From Eubacteriales bacterium (GTDB lineage: Bacteria > Bacillota > Clostridia > Lachnospirales > Lachnospiraceae), in NCBI GenBank assembly GCA_030536855.1, contig JAUNPK010000001.1, forward strand, positions 130,965 to 194,964: a DNA stretch of 64,000 bases. Direction: 5' to 3'. Both the position numbers and the translations under genes were made by a program. Every line of letters begins with the position of its first letter. Within the stretch, counting starts at the first letter, position 1. The notes under the pieces were generated by a model that saw only the letters and a list, made by a program, of their open reading frames with translations, did not search any database and had not been told where the DNA came from. Shown here piece by piece: positions 33,428 through 42,869 of the stretch.

Positions 33428-34105
33428 ATGAAAGATTTTTTTGAGATATTATCCCAATGCCCATTATTTCACGGCATTGAACAATCAGATTTGAATTCTA
33501 TGATATCATGTCTGGATGGTAAGACCATTCATGTCCCGAAAGGTAATCCGGTATTTCTTGAGGGCTCTCCTGCCCGGTTTGTAGGTGTTGTTCTATCCGG
33601 TACCGTTCAGGTAGTACGGGAAGATTATTACGGAAACAGGATTATAATGACAATCCTGCAGCCCGGAGAATTATTTGCAGAAGTATTTTCTTTTGCAGGA
33701 CTTGAAACCATGCCCGTAAGCGCTATTGCCATTAAGCACAGTGAAATTCTCCTTCTGGATAGCAGTCGTATTCTAACCCCATGCTCCAATTCCTGTCATT
33801 TTCATAGTCTTTTATTGAAAAATTTGCTACAGGGAATGGCGCAGAAAAATCTGGAGCTGTCCCGGAAAATCCGATATATGTCGCAGAAATCAACAAAAGA
33901 AAAGCTAATGGCCTTTCTATTAGATCAGGCAAAACAACACAAAAGTACAGAGTTTGTTATTCCCTATGACCGTCAGGCACTTGCTGATTATCTGGGTGTA
34001 GAACGCAGTGCCATGTCCACTGAAATCGGTAAGCTGAAAAAATCCGGTGAGATTGATACAAAAGGGGCATGGTTTTGCATAAAATGTGCAGGAAGTAACA
34101 CATAA
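33428..34105 (+). CDS. Crp/Fnr family transcriptional regulator
   Basis: 225 residues from the ATG at 33428, with GGAG six bases upstream. N-terminal cyclic-nucleotide-like barrel (FHGIEQSDLNSMIS, GTVQVVREDYYGNRIIMTILQPGELFAE) and C-terminal winged helix (DRQALADYLGVERSAMSTEIGKLKKSGEI). Only scattered Cys residues are seen, so it does not look like a classical Fnr iron-sulfur sensor. It is divergent from the ferredoxin-like gene, which it probably controls. Confidence 0.9.
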   Translation: MKDFFEILSQCPLFHGIEQSDLNSMISCLDGKTIHVPKGNPVFLEGSPARFVGVVLSGTVQVVREDYYGNRIIMTILQPGELFAEVFSFAGLETMPVSAIAIKHSEILLLDSSRILTPCSNSCHFHSLLLKNLLQGMAQKNLELSRKIRYMSQKSTKEKLMAFLLDQAKQHKSTEFVIPYDRQALADYLGVERSAMSTEIGKLKKSGEIDTKGAWFCIKCAGSNT

Positions 34106-34230
34106 CCGCAATGATGTAATTACTTACTCAATTCTGAGAGTGTGCTATGATAAATTCCTCAAACTCTCTGTATGTAACCTTTCTGTTGTACTGTTGTTTA
34201 TCAAATATATTTGTTTTGGGACCGGTTGAA

Positions 34231-35352
34231 TCATCTTCCTGCCTTTTCACTTCTCTTATTTTGATACATTTTTTCATCCGCCTCTTTTACGATAGCGACA
34301 ACATCCTCACCTTTTCCAAACGCAATGCCCACTGCACTTGATATTTTAATTGCTTCTTTGGCATTAATTTTCTCAATCCTGCCCCTTACGCTTTCTACAA
34401 GCTTCTCAGCCTCGTGTTTTCCTGGATTGTCTATAATCAAAAGGAATTCATCCCCGCCTATTCTGTATATGCGGTGCCTGTCATCAGAATAATCATACAA
34501 AATGGATGACAATTTCTCTATCGCCCTGTCGCCTGCATTGTGATTATACTGGTCATTAATCATTTTAAGGTTGTTAATATCCCAAAATGTAACTGCTATC
34601 CTTTCTACACCGGGATAATAATCACTAACCATTTCCTCATATTTATTTTTATTGAATGCTTTGGTCATTAAATCGGTATCCTTAAGATATGTAAGCTGAG
34701 TTATTCTCAATGCATCTTCATTACTGCTTATAAGTGCATATTGCAAAATGATAGCAATTACAAGTAAAATAATGCATCTTGGAAACACCTCGAAAAACAA
34801 TATAATAAAAATATGATTTTGATTTAAGGAAATATTTATAGCATTATTTTCAATCTGGCTCATATACCATTCTTTTACATGCTGGCTTTTGAGAAGAATA
34901 TTCAAATCACATATACCATAATAAAAACTTGCAAGAGAACCTATTGCAGATGTGATTACATTAACAGCATACGCAAACCATAATACAGTTTTTCTTCTAT
35001 ATTGAACCGCAAACAATAAAGGCATCACAAAAACCAAAGCTGCATGAAAAGACAAGACTGAAAAAACGAATGCAGTATCTATGCATATCATGGTCAAAAA
35101 AATATATTTTAGCCACGCATTTGATAAATCTCCCCTATAATAAATACATGCAGCAGGAATTAACAGAATAAATGTGGATACAAATACTATTGTAATCAAT
35201 CGTATATTTACCTCGAATAAACCTGTCACAGTAAGCAGCCACATAAATGCAACCCCCACAACAAACCAGGCAAAACCTTTTAACGTAAATTGATTGGATT
35301 TTATTTCCTGATAAGCCAATTCCTGACTATATTTTTCCTTAAAATCATCCAT
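34231..35352 (-). CDS. Membrane diguanylate cyclase (GGDEF), probably C-terminally truncated by a frameshift
   Basis: 373 residues: six or so membrane helices (residues 25-210), then a GGDEF domain (TDLMTKAFNKNKYEE, FWDINNLKMINDQYNHNAGD, RIYRIGGDEFLLI). It makes cyclic di-GMP. The position of the inhibitory RxxD site is not matched. Just after the annotated end, a shifted frame continues with protein-like residues (DDSTGPKTNIFDKQQYNRK, then YREFEEFIIAHSQN) to 34128; one extra A in the AAAA run near 34238 would explain it. Thus about 40 residues may have been lost. Confidence 0.92.
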   Translation of the reverse strand: MDDFKEKYSQELAYQEIKSNQFTLKGFAWFVVGVAFMWLLTVTGLFEVNIRLITIVFVSTFILLIPAACIYYRGDLSNAWLKYIFLTMICIDTAFVFSVLSFHAALVFVMPLLFAVQYRRKTVLWFAYAVNVITSAIGSLASFYYGICDLNILLKSQHVKEWYMSQIENNAINISLNQNHIFIILFFEVFPRCIILLVIAIILQYALISSNEDALRITQLTYLKDTDLMTKAFNKNKYEEMVSDYYPGVERIAVTFWDINNLKMINDQYNHNAGDRAIEKLSSILYDYSDDRHRIYRIGGDEFLLIIDNPGKHEAEKLVESVRGRIEKINAKEAIKISSAVGIAFGKGEDVVAIVKEADEKMYQNKRSEKAGR

Positions 35353-35534
35353 ATGCCATCCTCATTTCTCAACTACATACTGTCAGAGAGCGTACATTCC
35401 CACAATTGCAACTCTTAATCACTTCTCATAATATTTAATTTCGCCCAAAACAAAAAAATTAATTTTTTTCTAAGTATACGATATACCGAGAGAATTTCCA
35501 ACACATTTCGACATAAAAGTTAAGGTGGTTAAAA

Positions 35535-35617
35535 AAAAGGGGGTCTGACCCCATTAAAAAACTATAAACAATTTCATAAAAAGTTTATAAAAATTTAATG
35601 GGGTCAGACCCCCTTTT
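35535..35617. repeat. Dispersed palindrome, copy C: two cores in inverted orientation
   Basis: Cores at 35540-35552 and 35600-35612. The 35-base arms (35535-35569 and 35583-35617) are inverted copies with four mismatches around a 13-base centre, and each arm contains its own palindrome. It lies between the GGDEF and MATE genes. Confidence 0.92.
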
Positions 35618-35632
35618 CGACCCTTTACCATC

Positions 35633-37015
35633 TTACAATTCTTTTTCGGCAATTTTTATTGTGGATTTTTTCCATATTCCTGTCCAATAGAGAACATAGA
35701 GTATAACCGCTGAAGTTGCATTACTTACTACAACTGCATACCAGACGCTTTCAACTCCCATTTTAAGTATGGATGAGCATACCCATAATGTCAGGAAACG
35801 GAATACCCAGATTCTCGTAGCGTCCACCGCCATGGTTATCATTGTGTGCCCACTGCCCTGGAACAACCCCTGGGTTACATTGTAAAATGCATTGGTCCAG
35901 CAGCACAACGCCATTATAGACAGAAAATCCGTTGCAAGAGGCACAACCTGTTCATCCGAAGTGAAAAATCTCACCATAGGTTCAGCAATAAATCTTCTGG
36001 ACAGAATCATACCGCATACAAAAAGAAACACAGCACCAATCCTCAAGGCTATATGATATGCCTTATCCGTTCTTTTAACATTGCCGGCACCCATATTCTG
36101 ACCAACCACTGTTGATATGGCAGAACCCAATCCATTTGCAGGCATTGTTATAATACTGTTTATTTTATTTCCGATACCGTAGGCCGTTGTTGCAATCGGT
36201 CCGTAAGCATTTACATTTTTTGTCATCAAAAGAAATCCAAGCTGCATGGTGCTTCCCCCCACCGCAGTAGGAAGTCCGATTTTTACAATCGCTGCAACTT
36301 TAGAAGCTTCAAATCTAAATCCTTTAAAACTAATTCTAACCAGCTGATTCTTACCTCTCAATGCAATAAATCCTACAACCGCACTTGGTATCTTTGCCAG
36401 AAGTGTAGCAAGAGCTGCCCCTCCGATTCCCCATTTAAACACAACCAGAAATAACGGGTCCAGAATCAAATTCACGGAAACACCCAGAATATTCAGCAGA
36501 AGCGGTCTCACTGTATCTCCCTGGCTCTGCTTAACCGATGTGTATAAATTTATTGTAAATAAAAACGGAAGATCCAACACAACAATTCTTAAGTATGTAA
36601 GTCCATAGTTGTATATTTCACCTTCAGCACCAAGCCATCCCACCAAAAAAGGCGAAACAAGCCATGAAATGGCCGCACATAACACGGAAAATCCCAGAGA
36701 TGTAATGCATATATGATTAGCCATTGAATTGGCCTGCTTATCCTCCCTGGCTCCCAGATATTGGGATATTAGTATAGCACCGGCGGTGGTAATTCCTGCT
36801 CCGAAATTAATCAGGATATTTTGAAATGGTGATACCAATGTTATCGCTGCCTGATTATCCGTTCCGATTTTTCCAAGCCAAAATGTATCTGTCAGATTAT
36901 ACATTGACTGAATAAAGCTGTTTATCATAACCGGAACAGCTAAAGTAAGAATAGCTTTGATAAGATTTCCGTTTAGAATTTCTTCTCTTTTACCGGCACT
37001 GATAGATTTTGCCAT
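35633..37015 (-). CDS. MATE family multidrug efflux transporter
   Basis: 460 residues with 12 membrane helices in two related halves, the normal size for MATE transporters. Family features include AVPVMINSFIQSMYNLTDTFWLG near the start, PFQNILINFGAGITTAGAILISQYLGA, and the second-half repeat PANGLGSAISTVVGQNMGAGN. It probably exports cationic drugs or metabolites using a sodium or proton gradient. The divergent AraC regulator at 37231 may control it. Confidence 0.93.
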   Translation of the reverse strand: MAKSISAGKREEILNGNLIKAILTLAVPVMINSFIQSMYNLTDTFWLGKIGTDNQAAITLVSPFQNILINFGAGITTAGAILISQYLGAREDKQANSMANHICITSLGFSVLCAAISWLVSPFLVGWLGAEGEIYNYGLTYLRIVVLDLPFLFTINLYTSVKQSQGDTVRPLLLNILGVSVNLILDPLFLVVFKWGIGGAALATLLAKIPSAVVGFIALRGKNQLVRISFKGFRFEASKVAAIVKIGLPTAVGGSTMQLGFLLMTKNVNAYGPIATTAYGIGNKINSIITMPANGLGSAISTVVGQNMGAGNVKRTDKAYHIALRIGAVFLFVCGMILSRRFIAEPMVRFFTSDEQVVPLATDFLSIMALCCWTNAFYNVTQGLFQGSGHTMITMAVDATRIWVFRFLTLWVCSSILKMGVESVWYAVVVSNATSAVILYVLYWTGIWKKSTIKIAEKEL

Positions 37016-37230
37016 TATCTTCTCCCCCTTGTTTTTAAAAAATATATTGCAAATTTATATTTTTTTATTTACTATAATATTAGCATAAAAAACAGTGATT
37101 TCTACTAATTAATGCCTTTGTTTTTGTAAGATTACAGATTATGTATTCTATATCAAAACATCCGGATTATCATACAATGAGGGGAACATAATTCGGACAT
37201 GGCGCAGCTCCCTTACATGAGGTTAGAGAT

Positions 37231-38064
37231 ATGGAATTTCAGGATATGAACAAAAAATTTGATATAAAAAGAATAAAGCGAACCTCTGGATTTAAGATGC
37301 AGGAGTCCCACAGTCATCCCTTCCATGAACTGTTTTATCTGGAAAGTGGCGAATGCACCGCATTTATCGACCATAATATTTACACATTTTCCAAAGGGGA
37401 CTTTGTTATTGTTCCCGCGGGAACCATTCACAGAACCGATTACACCGGCGAAGGAGTTCACCAGAGAATAGTAATCAGTTTCAAGACTTCATTTACCGAC
37501 TGGATAAGTAACATTGTAGGCGAAGATATTGTTGCCAGCTGCATGGAAACCGGTGTAGTAAGAATCCCCGAGAAACGCAGGGATTATATCGAATCAATCA
37601 TGGAAAAACTTCTTTTTGAAAATGAAGGCCAGGATCCTCTTTCTCCGGGTTTTATCAACGTGGCACTGGTGGAGCTTATTCTTTTTATTTTCAGGTGCAA
37701 ACGTTATGAATCTAATATTATAAAAGAAATAGATGTTAATAATCAGATAATGCAGGAGATTGCCACATATATTTACACTCATTACAATGAAAAACTTGTC
37801 CTTGAGGATATGGCGCGGCAATTTAATCTCAGCCGCTCATATCTCTCAAAGAAATTCAAGAGTTCCACAGGTTTCGGATTTAAGGAATATATTATCAATG
37901 TGAGAATACAGCATGCCTGCTCACTTCTTCTTGAAACCAACAAATCAATAACTGACATTGCATTTGAGTGTGGCTTCAATGATAGCAACTACTTTGGCGA
38001 TGCCTTCAGAAGAATCAAGGGCATATCTCCAAACAAATATCGCAAAAATAAAGAAAATGTATAA
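37231..38064 (+). CDS. AraC family transcriptional regulator with cupin domain
   Basis: 277 residues. N-terminal AraC-type cupin (HSHPFHELFYLESGECTAFI, KGDFVIVPAGTIHRTDY) and C-terminal double helix-turn-helix (LEDMARQFNLSRSYLSKKFKSSTG, then ITDIAFECGFNDSNYFGDAFRRIKGISPNKYR). The cupin suggests a sugar or other small ligand. It is divergent from the MATE gene. A copy of the dispersed palindrome begins at the stop codon and may terminate it. Confidence 0.92.
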   Translation: MEFQDMNKKFDIKRIKRTSGFKMQESHSHPFHELFYLESGECTAFIDHNIYTFSKGDFVIVPAGTIHRTDYTGEGVHQRIVISFKTSFTDWISNIVGEDIVASCMETGVVRIPEKRRDYIESIMEKLLFENEGQDPLSPGFINVALVELILFIFRCKRYESNIIKEIDVNNQIMQEIATYIYTHYNEKLVLEDMARQFNLSRSYLSKKFKSSTGFGFKEYIINVRIQHACSLLLETNKSITDIAFECGFNDSNYFGDAFRRIKGISPNKYRKNKENV

Positions 38065-38083
38065 TTAGGGGTCTGACCCCCTA
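38065..38083. repeat. Dispersed palindrome, copy D (core 38068-38080)
   Basis: TTAGGGGTCTGACCCCCTAA with one extra C, immediately after the AraC gene stop codon; the flank AGTATAAACTTTATAAA matches other copies loosely. Confidence 0.85.
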
Positions 38084-38123
38084 AAAAAAGTATAAACTTT
38101 ATAAAATAATTATAAATTGGGGT

Positions 38124-38150
38124 TAAGTTTTGGAATGGTTATGTCGATAT
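38124..38150 (+). promoter_or_regulatory. Candidate sigma-D (sigma-28) promoter
   Basis: TAAG, 15-base spacer, GTCGATAT, close to the TAAA-N15-GCCGATAA flagellar consensus. About 70 bases upstream of the next gene's start. Confidence 0.55.
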
Positions 38151-38219
38151 GTATTTTACAATGAAGTCAGATTGACTATATCTCATTTCTAAATATTTAA
38201 CCAAGGAGGGTTGAAAGTT

Positions 38220-38834
38220 ATGGAATTAAATGGAGTTAATTCAAACTATGCAGCGTATGAGGCTACGTCCGCATATGCATCTACGAAGAACAGCTCAACA
38301 TCTAAGACGGAATCTAAGACTTCCCAGTCATACAGTGATGTTGCGGCTACTTACGAAGCTTCTTCAAAAACAGTATCCACTACAACAAGTAAAACAGACA
38401 GATCCGCTGTGATTGCGCAGCTTAAGGCTGATCAGGAAAGCCGCATGGCACAAATGCAGTCTTTAGTTACACAAATGTTCAGCAAGCAGGGAATCAAGAT
38501 CGGAACTGCCGATGATATGTGGAAAGTCCTTGCAAGTGGTAACTTCACCGCTGATGCAGATACTATTGCTCAGGCCAAAGAAGACATTTCCGAAAACGGA
38601 TACTGGGGTGTTAAACAGACATCTGAAAGAATCTTTGATTTTGCTCAGGCTTTAGCCGGCGATGATGAAGAAAGCATGGAAAAAATGAAGGCTGCCGTTG
38701 AGAAGGGCTTCAAAGAAGCCACAAAAGCATGGGGTAAATCCCTTCCAAGCATCTCAAATGACACTTATGATGCAGTTATGAAAAAATTTGATGATTACTT
38801 TGCAGCAAAGAAATCAGCCGCAGAAAATCAGTGA
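38220..38834 (+). CDS. Unknown protein, probably in the flagellar regulon
   Basis: 204 residues from the ATG at 38220; the GGAGGG is 10 bases upstream and an in-frame TTG directly follows it. The first 70 residues are Ser/Thr-rich and unstructured-looking (NSSTSKTESKTSQSYSD). The rest is helical (LKADQESRMAQMQSLVTQMF, GYWGVKQTSERIFDFAQAL, FDDYFAAKK). No signal peptide. The sigma-D-like promoter suggests export or function with flagella; I recognise no family. Confidence 0.75.
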   Translation: MELNGVNSNYAAYEATSAYASTKNSSTSKTESKTSQSYSDVAATYEASSKTVSTTTSKTDRSAVIAQLKADQESRMAQMQSLVTQMFSKQGIKIGTADDMWKVLASGNFTADADTIAQAKEDISENGYWGVKQTSERIFDFAQALAGDDEESMEKMKAAVEKGFKEATKAWGKSLPSISNDTYDAVMKKFDDYFAAKKSAAENQ

Positions 38835-38990
38835 AATAAAGAATAATAATTTCACTTAATTTAGAGAATATTTTATTTTTATAATTTTTTACTTTAATAA
38901 TTTCAAGAACAGTTACTTTATAGACTCCTATTTAGGAAAACTTTTCTTTATTATTTTTTACTTTTAAATTACTTTTGCTTTTTCAATACA

Positions 38991-39044
38991 AAGTGGGCAA
39001 GATAGGAAGACTCATAGTTTTCTCCTTATTTTGCCCACTTTTTT
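38991..39044 (+). terminator. Terminator between convergent genes
   Basis: Arms AAGTGGGCAA and TTGCCCACTT with an inner AGGA/TCCT pairing, then TTTTTT. It stands about 150 bases after the flagellar-type unknown gene and overlaps the end of the SPOCS/LysM gene. Confidence 0.8.
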
Positions 39045-40638
39045 ATATGCTTTCACTACATTTTACAAGAAGTAATTTTGTTCCTTTTGATACCATATCC
39101 CAGTCTTTGAGGTGTTCTGCCGCCTTTGGATTTCCGCTTCTGATTTTGTCACAGGTTGTGTGATACCGTTTGGCAACATTCCAGAGATTGCTTCTGCCAT
39201 CCGCCATATATCCCACCATTGACGGAAGCTTGGCATAATCTTCTTTATCTATATCACATACCTCACACTCATCAATCACCTCAATATTCATATTTTCCAT
39301 AATCAAGGCATCTAAGGAAACTACAGCCTTAATGTCTACCTGATTATTGCCGCTCATGGAAGTCTGAAGCTGATCCACATTTCCAATCACTCTGTAATCC
39401 ACATTTTCCGGGTTACAATTTCCATACTCAATCTTATTACTAAATGGAATTACAGTTCCCACACTTCCCATTGGAGACGCATCATCTGATGTCATGTACA
39501 GAACATTTACCATAACCGCACCATATATCATTAACCCATCCTTGTCTTTCGTATAATCATCAATAATAACAGACGCCGTACTGTTCACAATCTGCATCAT
39601 TGAAATATAATCCTCAACCTTAAGATTTCCCGACACTCTGCATCTGGAATTATTGCGAACCACAAGCTTATGAAGATTTTTTTCTGTTTTAGATAATTTT
39701 AAATCTTTGCAGGGATAATACATATCTTCCACTGCCTGCTTGTTGCATTCCTCATAAGCCTTAATATCCATATCAAGAGCCATCTCAAGGGCAACATCCC
39801 TCATCTCTCCATCGTAGTCTGCCTTAGGCTCAATGGATTTATCCCTTACTTCTGCTGCCACATAGCAAATACAATCCGGATTACATCCGCTGATATCCAC
39901 ATTTCCTGTAAATGGTACAGTTGTTTCATACCACTGCACCGACTGACCCTCTCCGCTTTCCATATACATTATAAAAATGTTTAAATCACCGCTTACACCC
40001 AGACCCTCATCCGTTATTCTTGTGTTCACATTCCTAAGAGAAATATCATCCCATATAATTTCTCCTATATTAGGCTTTCCGGCAGGAAGTGAGATATTTT
40101 CCCTTATTCTTAGATTATCCTTCATATTCACTGCCATCTGAAGATATTCAAAATTTCTATGCAATATCTGAGGATTGCACTCCTCATCCACCACTCCGGT
40201 AACAACTCTTACGTTATCCAACTCCTCACATATCACATTAAGTGACACAATGGCTTTTACACTTATTTTTCTGGAATTAATTGTTTTGATTGTAATATCT
40301 TCAATATACGCTTTACAGCTTACCTGGGCATCCTTTGCTTCGCAGGAAAGGTTCACATTTTCCGAAAAATGTATTTTCCCCTCCATTCGTATAGGAACCC
40401 TTCTGTCATCACTCTCCCTTTTTCCTATATAAAGCATTGAAAAATGTAGCATTCCATCCACTACAGCCTTTTCCTGTCCGGTTTTTACGCCGTCAATAAC
40501 AACTTCTCCCCACTCTTTTACAACATTTTCGATATCTGGCTTATTGTCACTGACATTAAAATCATCGTCCAGGGTTATCTGAAGTTTGTTGTTACATTTT
40601 TCCATGTACTCATGAATATTCTCATGCTTTAATTCCAA
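39043..40638 (-). CDS. SPOCS (DUF3794) and LysM domain protein
   Basis: 531 residues. Several SPOCS/DUF3794 repeats (LQITLDDDFNVSDNKPDIENVVKEWGEV, and later LRVTG-like strands such as CRVSGNLKVEDYISMMQIV) and a C-terminal LysM (SNLWNVAKRYHTTCDKIRSGN, then VSKGTKLLLV). Proteins of this layout are linked to spore coat or cortex in Clostridia. No signal peptide, as expected for a mother-cell coat protein. It fits with spoIIID and spoIIR nearby. Confidence 0.87.
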   Translation of the reverse strand: MELKHENIHEYMEKCNNKLQITLDDDFNVSDNKPDIENVVKEWGEVVIDGVKTGQEKAVVDGMLHFSMLYIGKRESDDRRVPIRMEGKIHFSENVNLSCEAKDAQVSCKAYIEDITIKTINSRKISVKAIVSLNVICEELDNVRVVTGVVDEECNPQILHRNFEYLQMAVNMKDNLRIRENISLPAGKPNIGEIIWDDISLRNVNTRITDEGLGVSGDLNIFIMYMESGEGQSVQWYETTVPFTGNVDISGCNPDCICYVAAEVRDKSIEPKADYDGEMRDVALEMALDMDIKAYEECNKQAVEDMYYPCKDLKLSKTEKNLHKLVVRNNSRCRVSGNLKVEDYISMMQIVNSTASVIIDDYTKDKDGLMIYGAVMVNVLYMTSDDASPMGSVGTVIPFSNKIEYGNCNPENVDYRVIGNVDQLQTSMSGNNQVDIKAVVSLDALIMENMNIEVIDECEVCDIDKEDYAKLPSMVGYMADGRSNLWNVAKRYHTTCDKIRSGNPKAAEHLKDWDMVSKGTKLLLVKCSESI

Positions 40639-40803
40639 GCCAAAACCTCCTTCATGCTTAATACCTATGTACTTGCCTTGCAGTAAGTTACATTAAATAT
40701 ATGACTGTATTTAACCATATATGACTAAACATTAAATACACTCCGTTTTACCTTTGGACTACATTTATATTTCCTTATTTCCATTCAGACTTCCAAGTGT
40801 AGA

Positions 40804-41238
40804 CTACATCTTAAACACCACCGGTTCCTCCCGTTTCTCAATCTTAATAACTATATAAGGAGTTGTTGCAACCTCATTTACCTGTTCATCCTTTCCCGGT
40901 CCCAACAAATCAATATCAGCATAAAGATTGTCATTGCTTGTATACACTCCGTTTACCTTTATACTGTATCCGGAGGTCTCCTTTGTTCCATACCCCGCAA
41001 CAACATAAGTATAATCTTTCGTTGTATATGTCATTCTGAGAGTCTTATCTTTCTTTGTATCAATAAGCTTCTTAAGTTCTGCAGGTAAATCCTCATTTTC
41101 TACCACTGTAAATTCAATATCTTTCCTGTCACCGGAATCCTCCGAGCCTTTAACACATCCCACAAGCCCGGTAAAGCTTAATCCGGTCATTATAAACAAA
41201 AGAATTGTACAGCATAGAATTTTTTGTAATTTTCTCAT
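40804..41238 (-). CDS. PrcB-domain lipoprotein
   Basis: 144 residues. A lipoprotein signal with lipobox LVGC at residues 25-28, then an exported domain (YTYVVAGYGTKETSGYSIKVNGVY ... PYIVIKIEKRE) of the PrcB C-terminal type, described as a protease-associated domain. It lies downstream of the phosphoglucosamine-mutase-type gene but is separated by the paired palindrome. Function unknown; it sits on the outer face of the membrane. Confidence 0.78.
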   Translation of the reverse strand: MRKLQKILCCTILLFIMTGLSFTGLVGCVKGSEDSGDRKDIEFTVVENEDLPAELKKLIDTKKDKTLRMTYTTKDYTYVVAGYGTKETSGYSIKVNGVYTSNDNLYADIDLLGPGKDEQVNEVATTPYIVIKIEKREEPVVFKM

Positions 41239-41312
41239 AACCTACCAACATCACCCTTTCAAATATTCAGCTATTACTAGCATACTATTCTGATGAGGTT
41301 GCCAATATACCG

Positions 41313-41393
41313 GAAAGGGGTCAGACCCCATAAAATTTTTATAAACTTTTTCTGGAAAAGTTTATAAAAATTTTATGGGGTCTGACCCCTTTC
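41313..41393. repeat. Dispersed palindrome, copy E: perfect 38-bp inverted arms
   Basis: Arms 41313-41350 and 41356-41393 are perfectly complementary with a five-base loop TCTGG. Each arm contains a core (41317-41329 and 41377-41389). Lies directly after the sugar-phosphate mutase gene. Confidence 0.97.
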
Positions 41394-41406
41394 TCCCTTT
41401 CTCCAA

Positions 41407-42759
41407 CTAAACTGCGTATCCTTTTGATTTAATCACATCTATTACTTCATCCACGTATTTCTCACATTCCTCAGTAGAACCGGCTTCCACCATAACTCTT
41501 ACCACAGGCTCCGTACCGCTCTCACGGACAAGAATACGTCCATTTTCACCTAATTCCTGTGCAACCTTTTCTACGCTGGCTTTTACATCAGGATCATTTT
41601 GTGCCTCTGTCTTATCAGTCACCCTGATATTTTTAAGCACCTGAGGATATATATGAAGAGGTGCTGCAAGCTGGGACAAAGTCTTCTTATTGGCAATCAT
41701 TGCCTCCATCATCTTCAGGGCAGTTAAAATACCGTCCCCTGTAGTTGCATATTTACTGAAGATTATGTGTCCTGACTGCTCACCGCCGAGACGATAACCA
41801 TTTTCAGCCATACACTCATAAACGTACTTATCACCAACCTTAGTCTTTTCGTACTCTATTCCTGCCGCATCAAATGCTTTGTAAAGTCCGAAATTGGACA
41901 TAACTGTTGTAACAACTTTGTTGTAAAGAAGCTTATCTCTCTTCTTTAAGTAGCATCCATATATGTAAAGAATATGATCTCCTGTGATTACGTCACCATT
42001 TTCATCTACACATAAACATCTGTCTGCATCGCCGTCAAATGCAAATCCCACATCAAGATGCTCTCTTTTTACAAGCTCCTGCAATCCTTCAATATGGGTT
42101 GATCCACAATTGGTATTAATGTTTGTTCCGTCAGGATTAGCATTTATAACATAAGTCTTGGCTCCAAGGGCATCAAATACAGCTTTAGCCAAAGTCCATG
42201 CACTTCCGTTAGCAGCATCCAATCCCACTCTTATTCCCTTAAAAGAATGAATTGCAAGGCTCATAAGGTAACCCATATATCTGTTACGTCCTGCCGTATA
42301 ATCCACAGTGCATCCAATTTTCTCCTTAGTCGCATACGGGATTTCTTCTGCTTCACCATCAAGATACTTCTCGATTTCATCAATCACGTCCTCTCTCATT
42401 TTCTCACCCTTTGAGTTAATGAGCTTGATACCATTATCATAAAATGGATTATGACTTGCAGAAATCATAATTCCGCAGTCAAAATCATCAATTCTTGCAA
42501 TATAGGAAACACTTGGTGTTGTAGTAACATGAAGAAGATAAACATCTGCTCCTGAGGCTGTAAGACCCGCAACTAAAGAATACTCAAACATATAACTACT
42601 ACGTCTTGTATCCTTACCGATAACCACCTTCGCCTTGCCGTCCTCATGTTCCTTTCCATAAAACCAGCCTAAGAATCTTCCCACCTTAAAAGCGTGATCT
42701 ACTGTTAAATTTACATTTGCTTCCCCACGGAAACCATCAGTACCAAAATACTTACCCAT
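41407..42759 (-). CDS. glmM: Phosphoglucosamine mutase-type phosphohexomutase
   Basis: 450 residues from the ATG at 42759 with AAGGAG eight bases ahead. All four phosphohexomutase motifs are present: catalytic serine ISASHNPFYDNGIK, metal loop FAFDGDADRCLCVDE, sugar-specificity loop GGEQSGHII and phosphate-binding RESGTEPVVRVM. GEQSGH favours glucosamine-6-phosphate as substrate, feeding UDP-GlcNAc and wall synthesis. It is co-directional with galE and the glycosyltransferases. A second, housekeeping glmM could exist elsewhere. Confidence 0.9.
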   Translation of the reverse strand: MGKYFGTDGFRGEANVNLTVDHAFKVGRFLGWFYGKEHEDGKAKVVIGKDTRRSSYMFEYSLVAGLTASGADVYLLHVTTTPSVSYIARIDDFDCGIMISASHNPFYDNGIKLINSKGEKMREDVIDEIEKYLDGEAEEIPYATKEKIGCTVDYTAGRNRYMGYLMSLAIHSFKGIRVGLDAANGSAWTLAKAVFDALGAKTYVINANPDGTNINTNCGSTHIEGLQELVKREHLDVGFAFDGDADRCLCVDENGDVITGDHILYIYGCYLKKRDKLLYNKVVTTVMSNFGLYKAFDAAGIEYEKTKVGDKYVYECMAENGYRLGGEQSGHIIFSKYATTGDGILTALKMMEAMIANKKTLSQLAAPLHIYPQVLKNIRVTDKTEAQNDPDVKASVEKVAQELGENGRILVRESGTEPVVRVMVEAGSTEECEKYVDEVIDVIKSKGYAV

Positions 42760-42761
42760 AT

Positions 42762-42869
42762 TCAAATCTCCTTATATCCTGCCGTTATTCAGCTTATATC
42801 CCGTAACTATATCCTTATATCTCTGACAATCACTTTATCTCTCGTAATCACTTCTTATATCTCTTGTGA
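42762..42869. repeat. Degenerate ~21-bp tandem repeats between galE and glmM
   Basis: On the minus strand about five units share the ending AGAGATATAAG or GGGATATAAG, with starts such as AATCACA, ATTACG, ATTGTC, ATAGTTA and AATAACGG. The last unit provides the Shine-Dalgarno (ATATAAGGAG) of the mutase gene. Fills the whole gap after the galE stop codon. Confidence 0.75.

Noticed and set aside
37213-37461. Minus-strand 82-codon frame
   Set aside because: Antisense to the well-supported AraC regulator gene.
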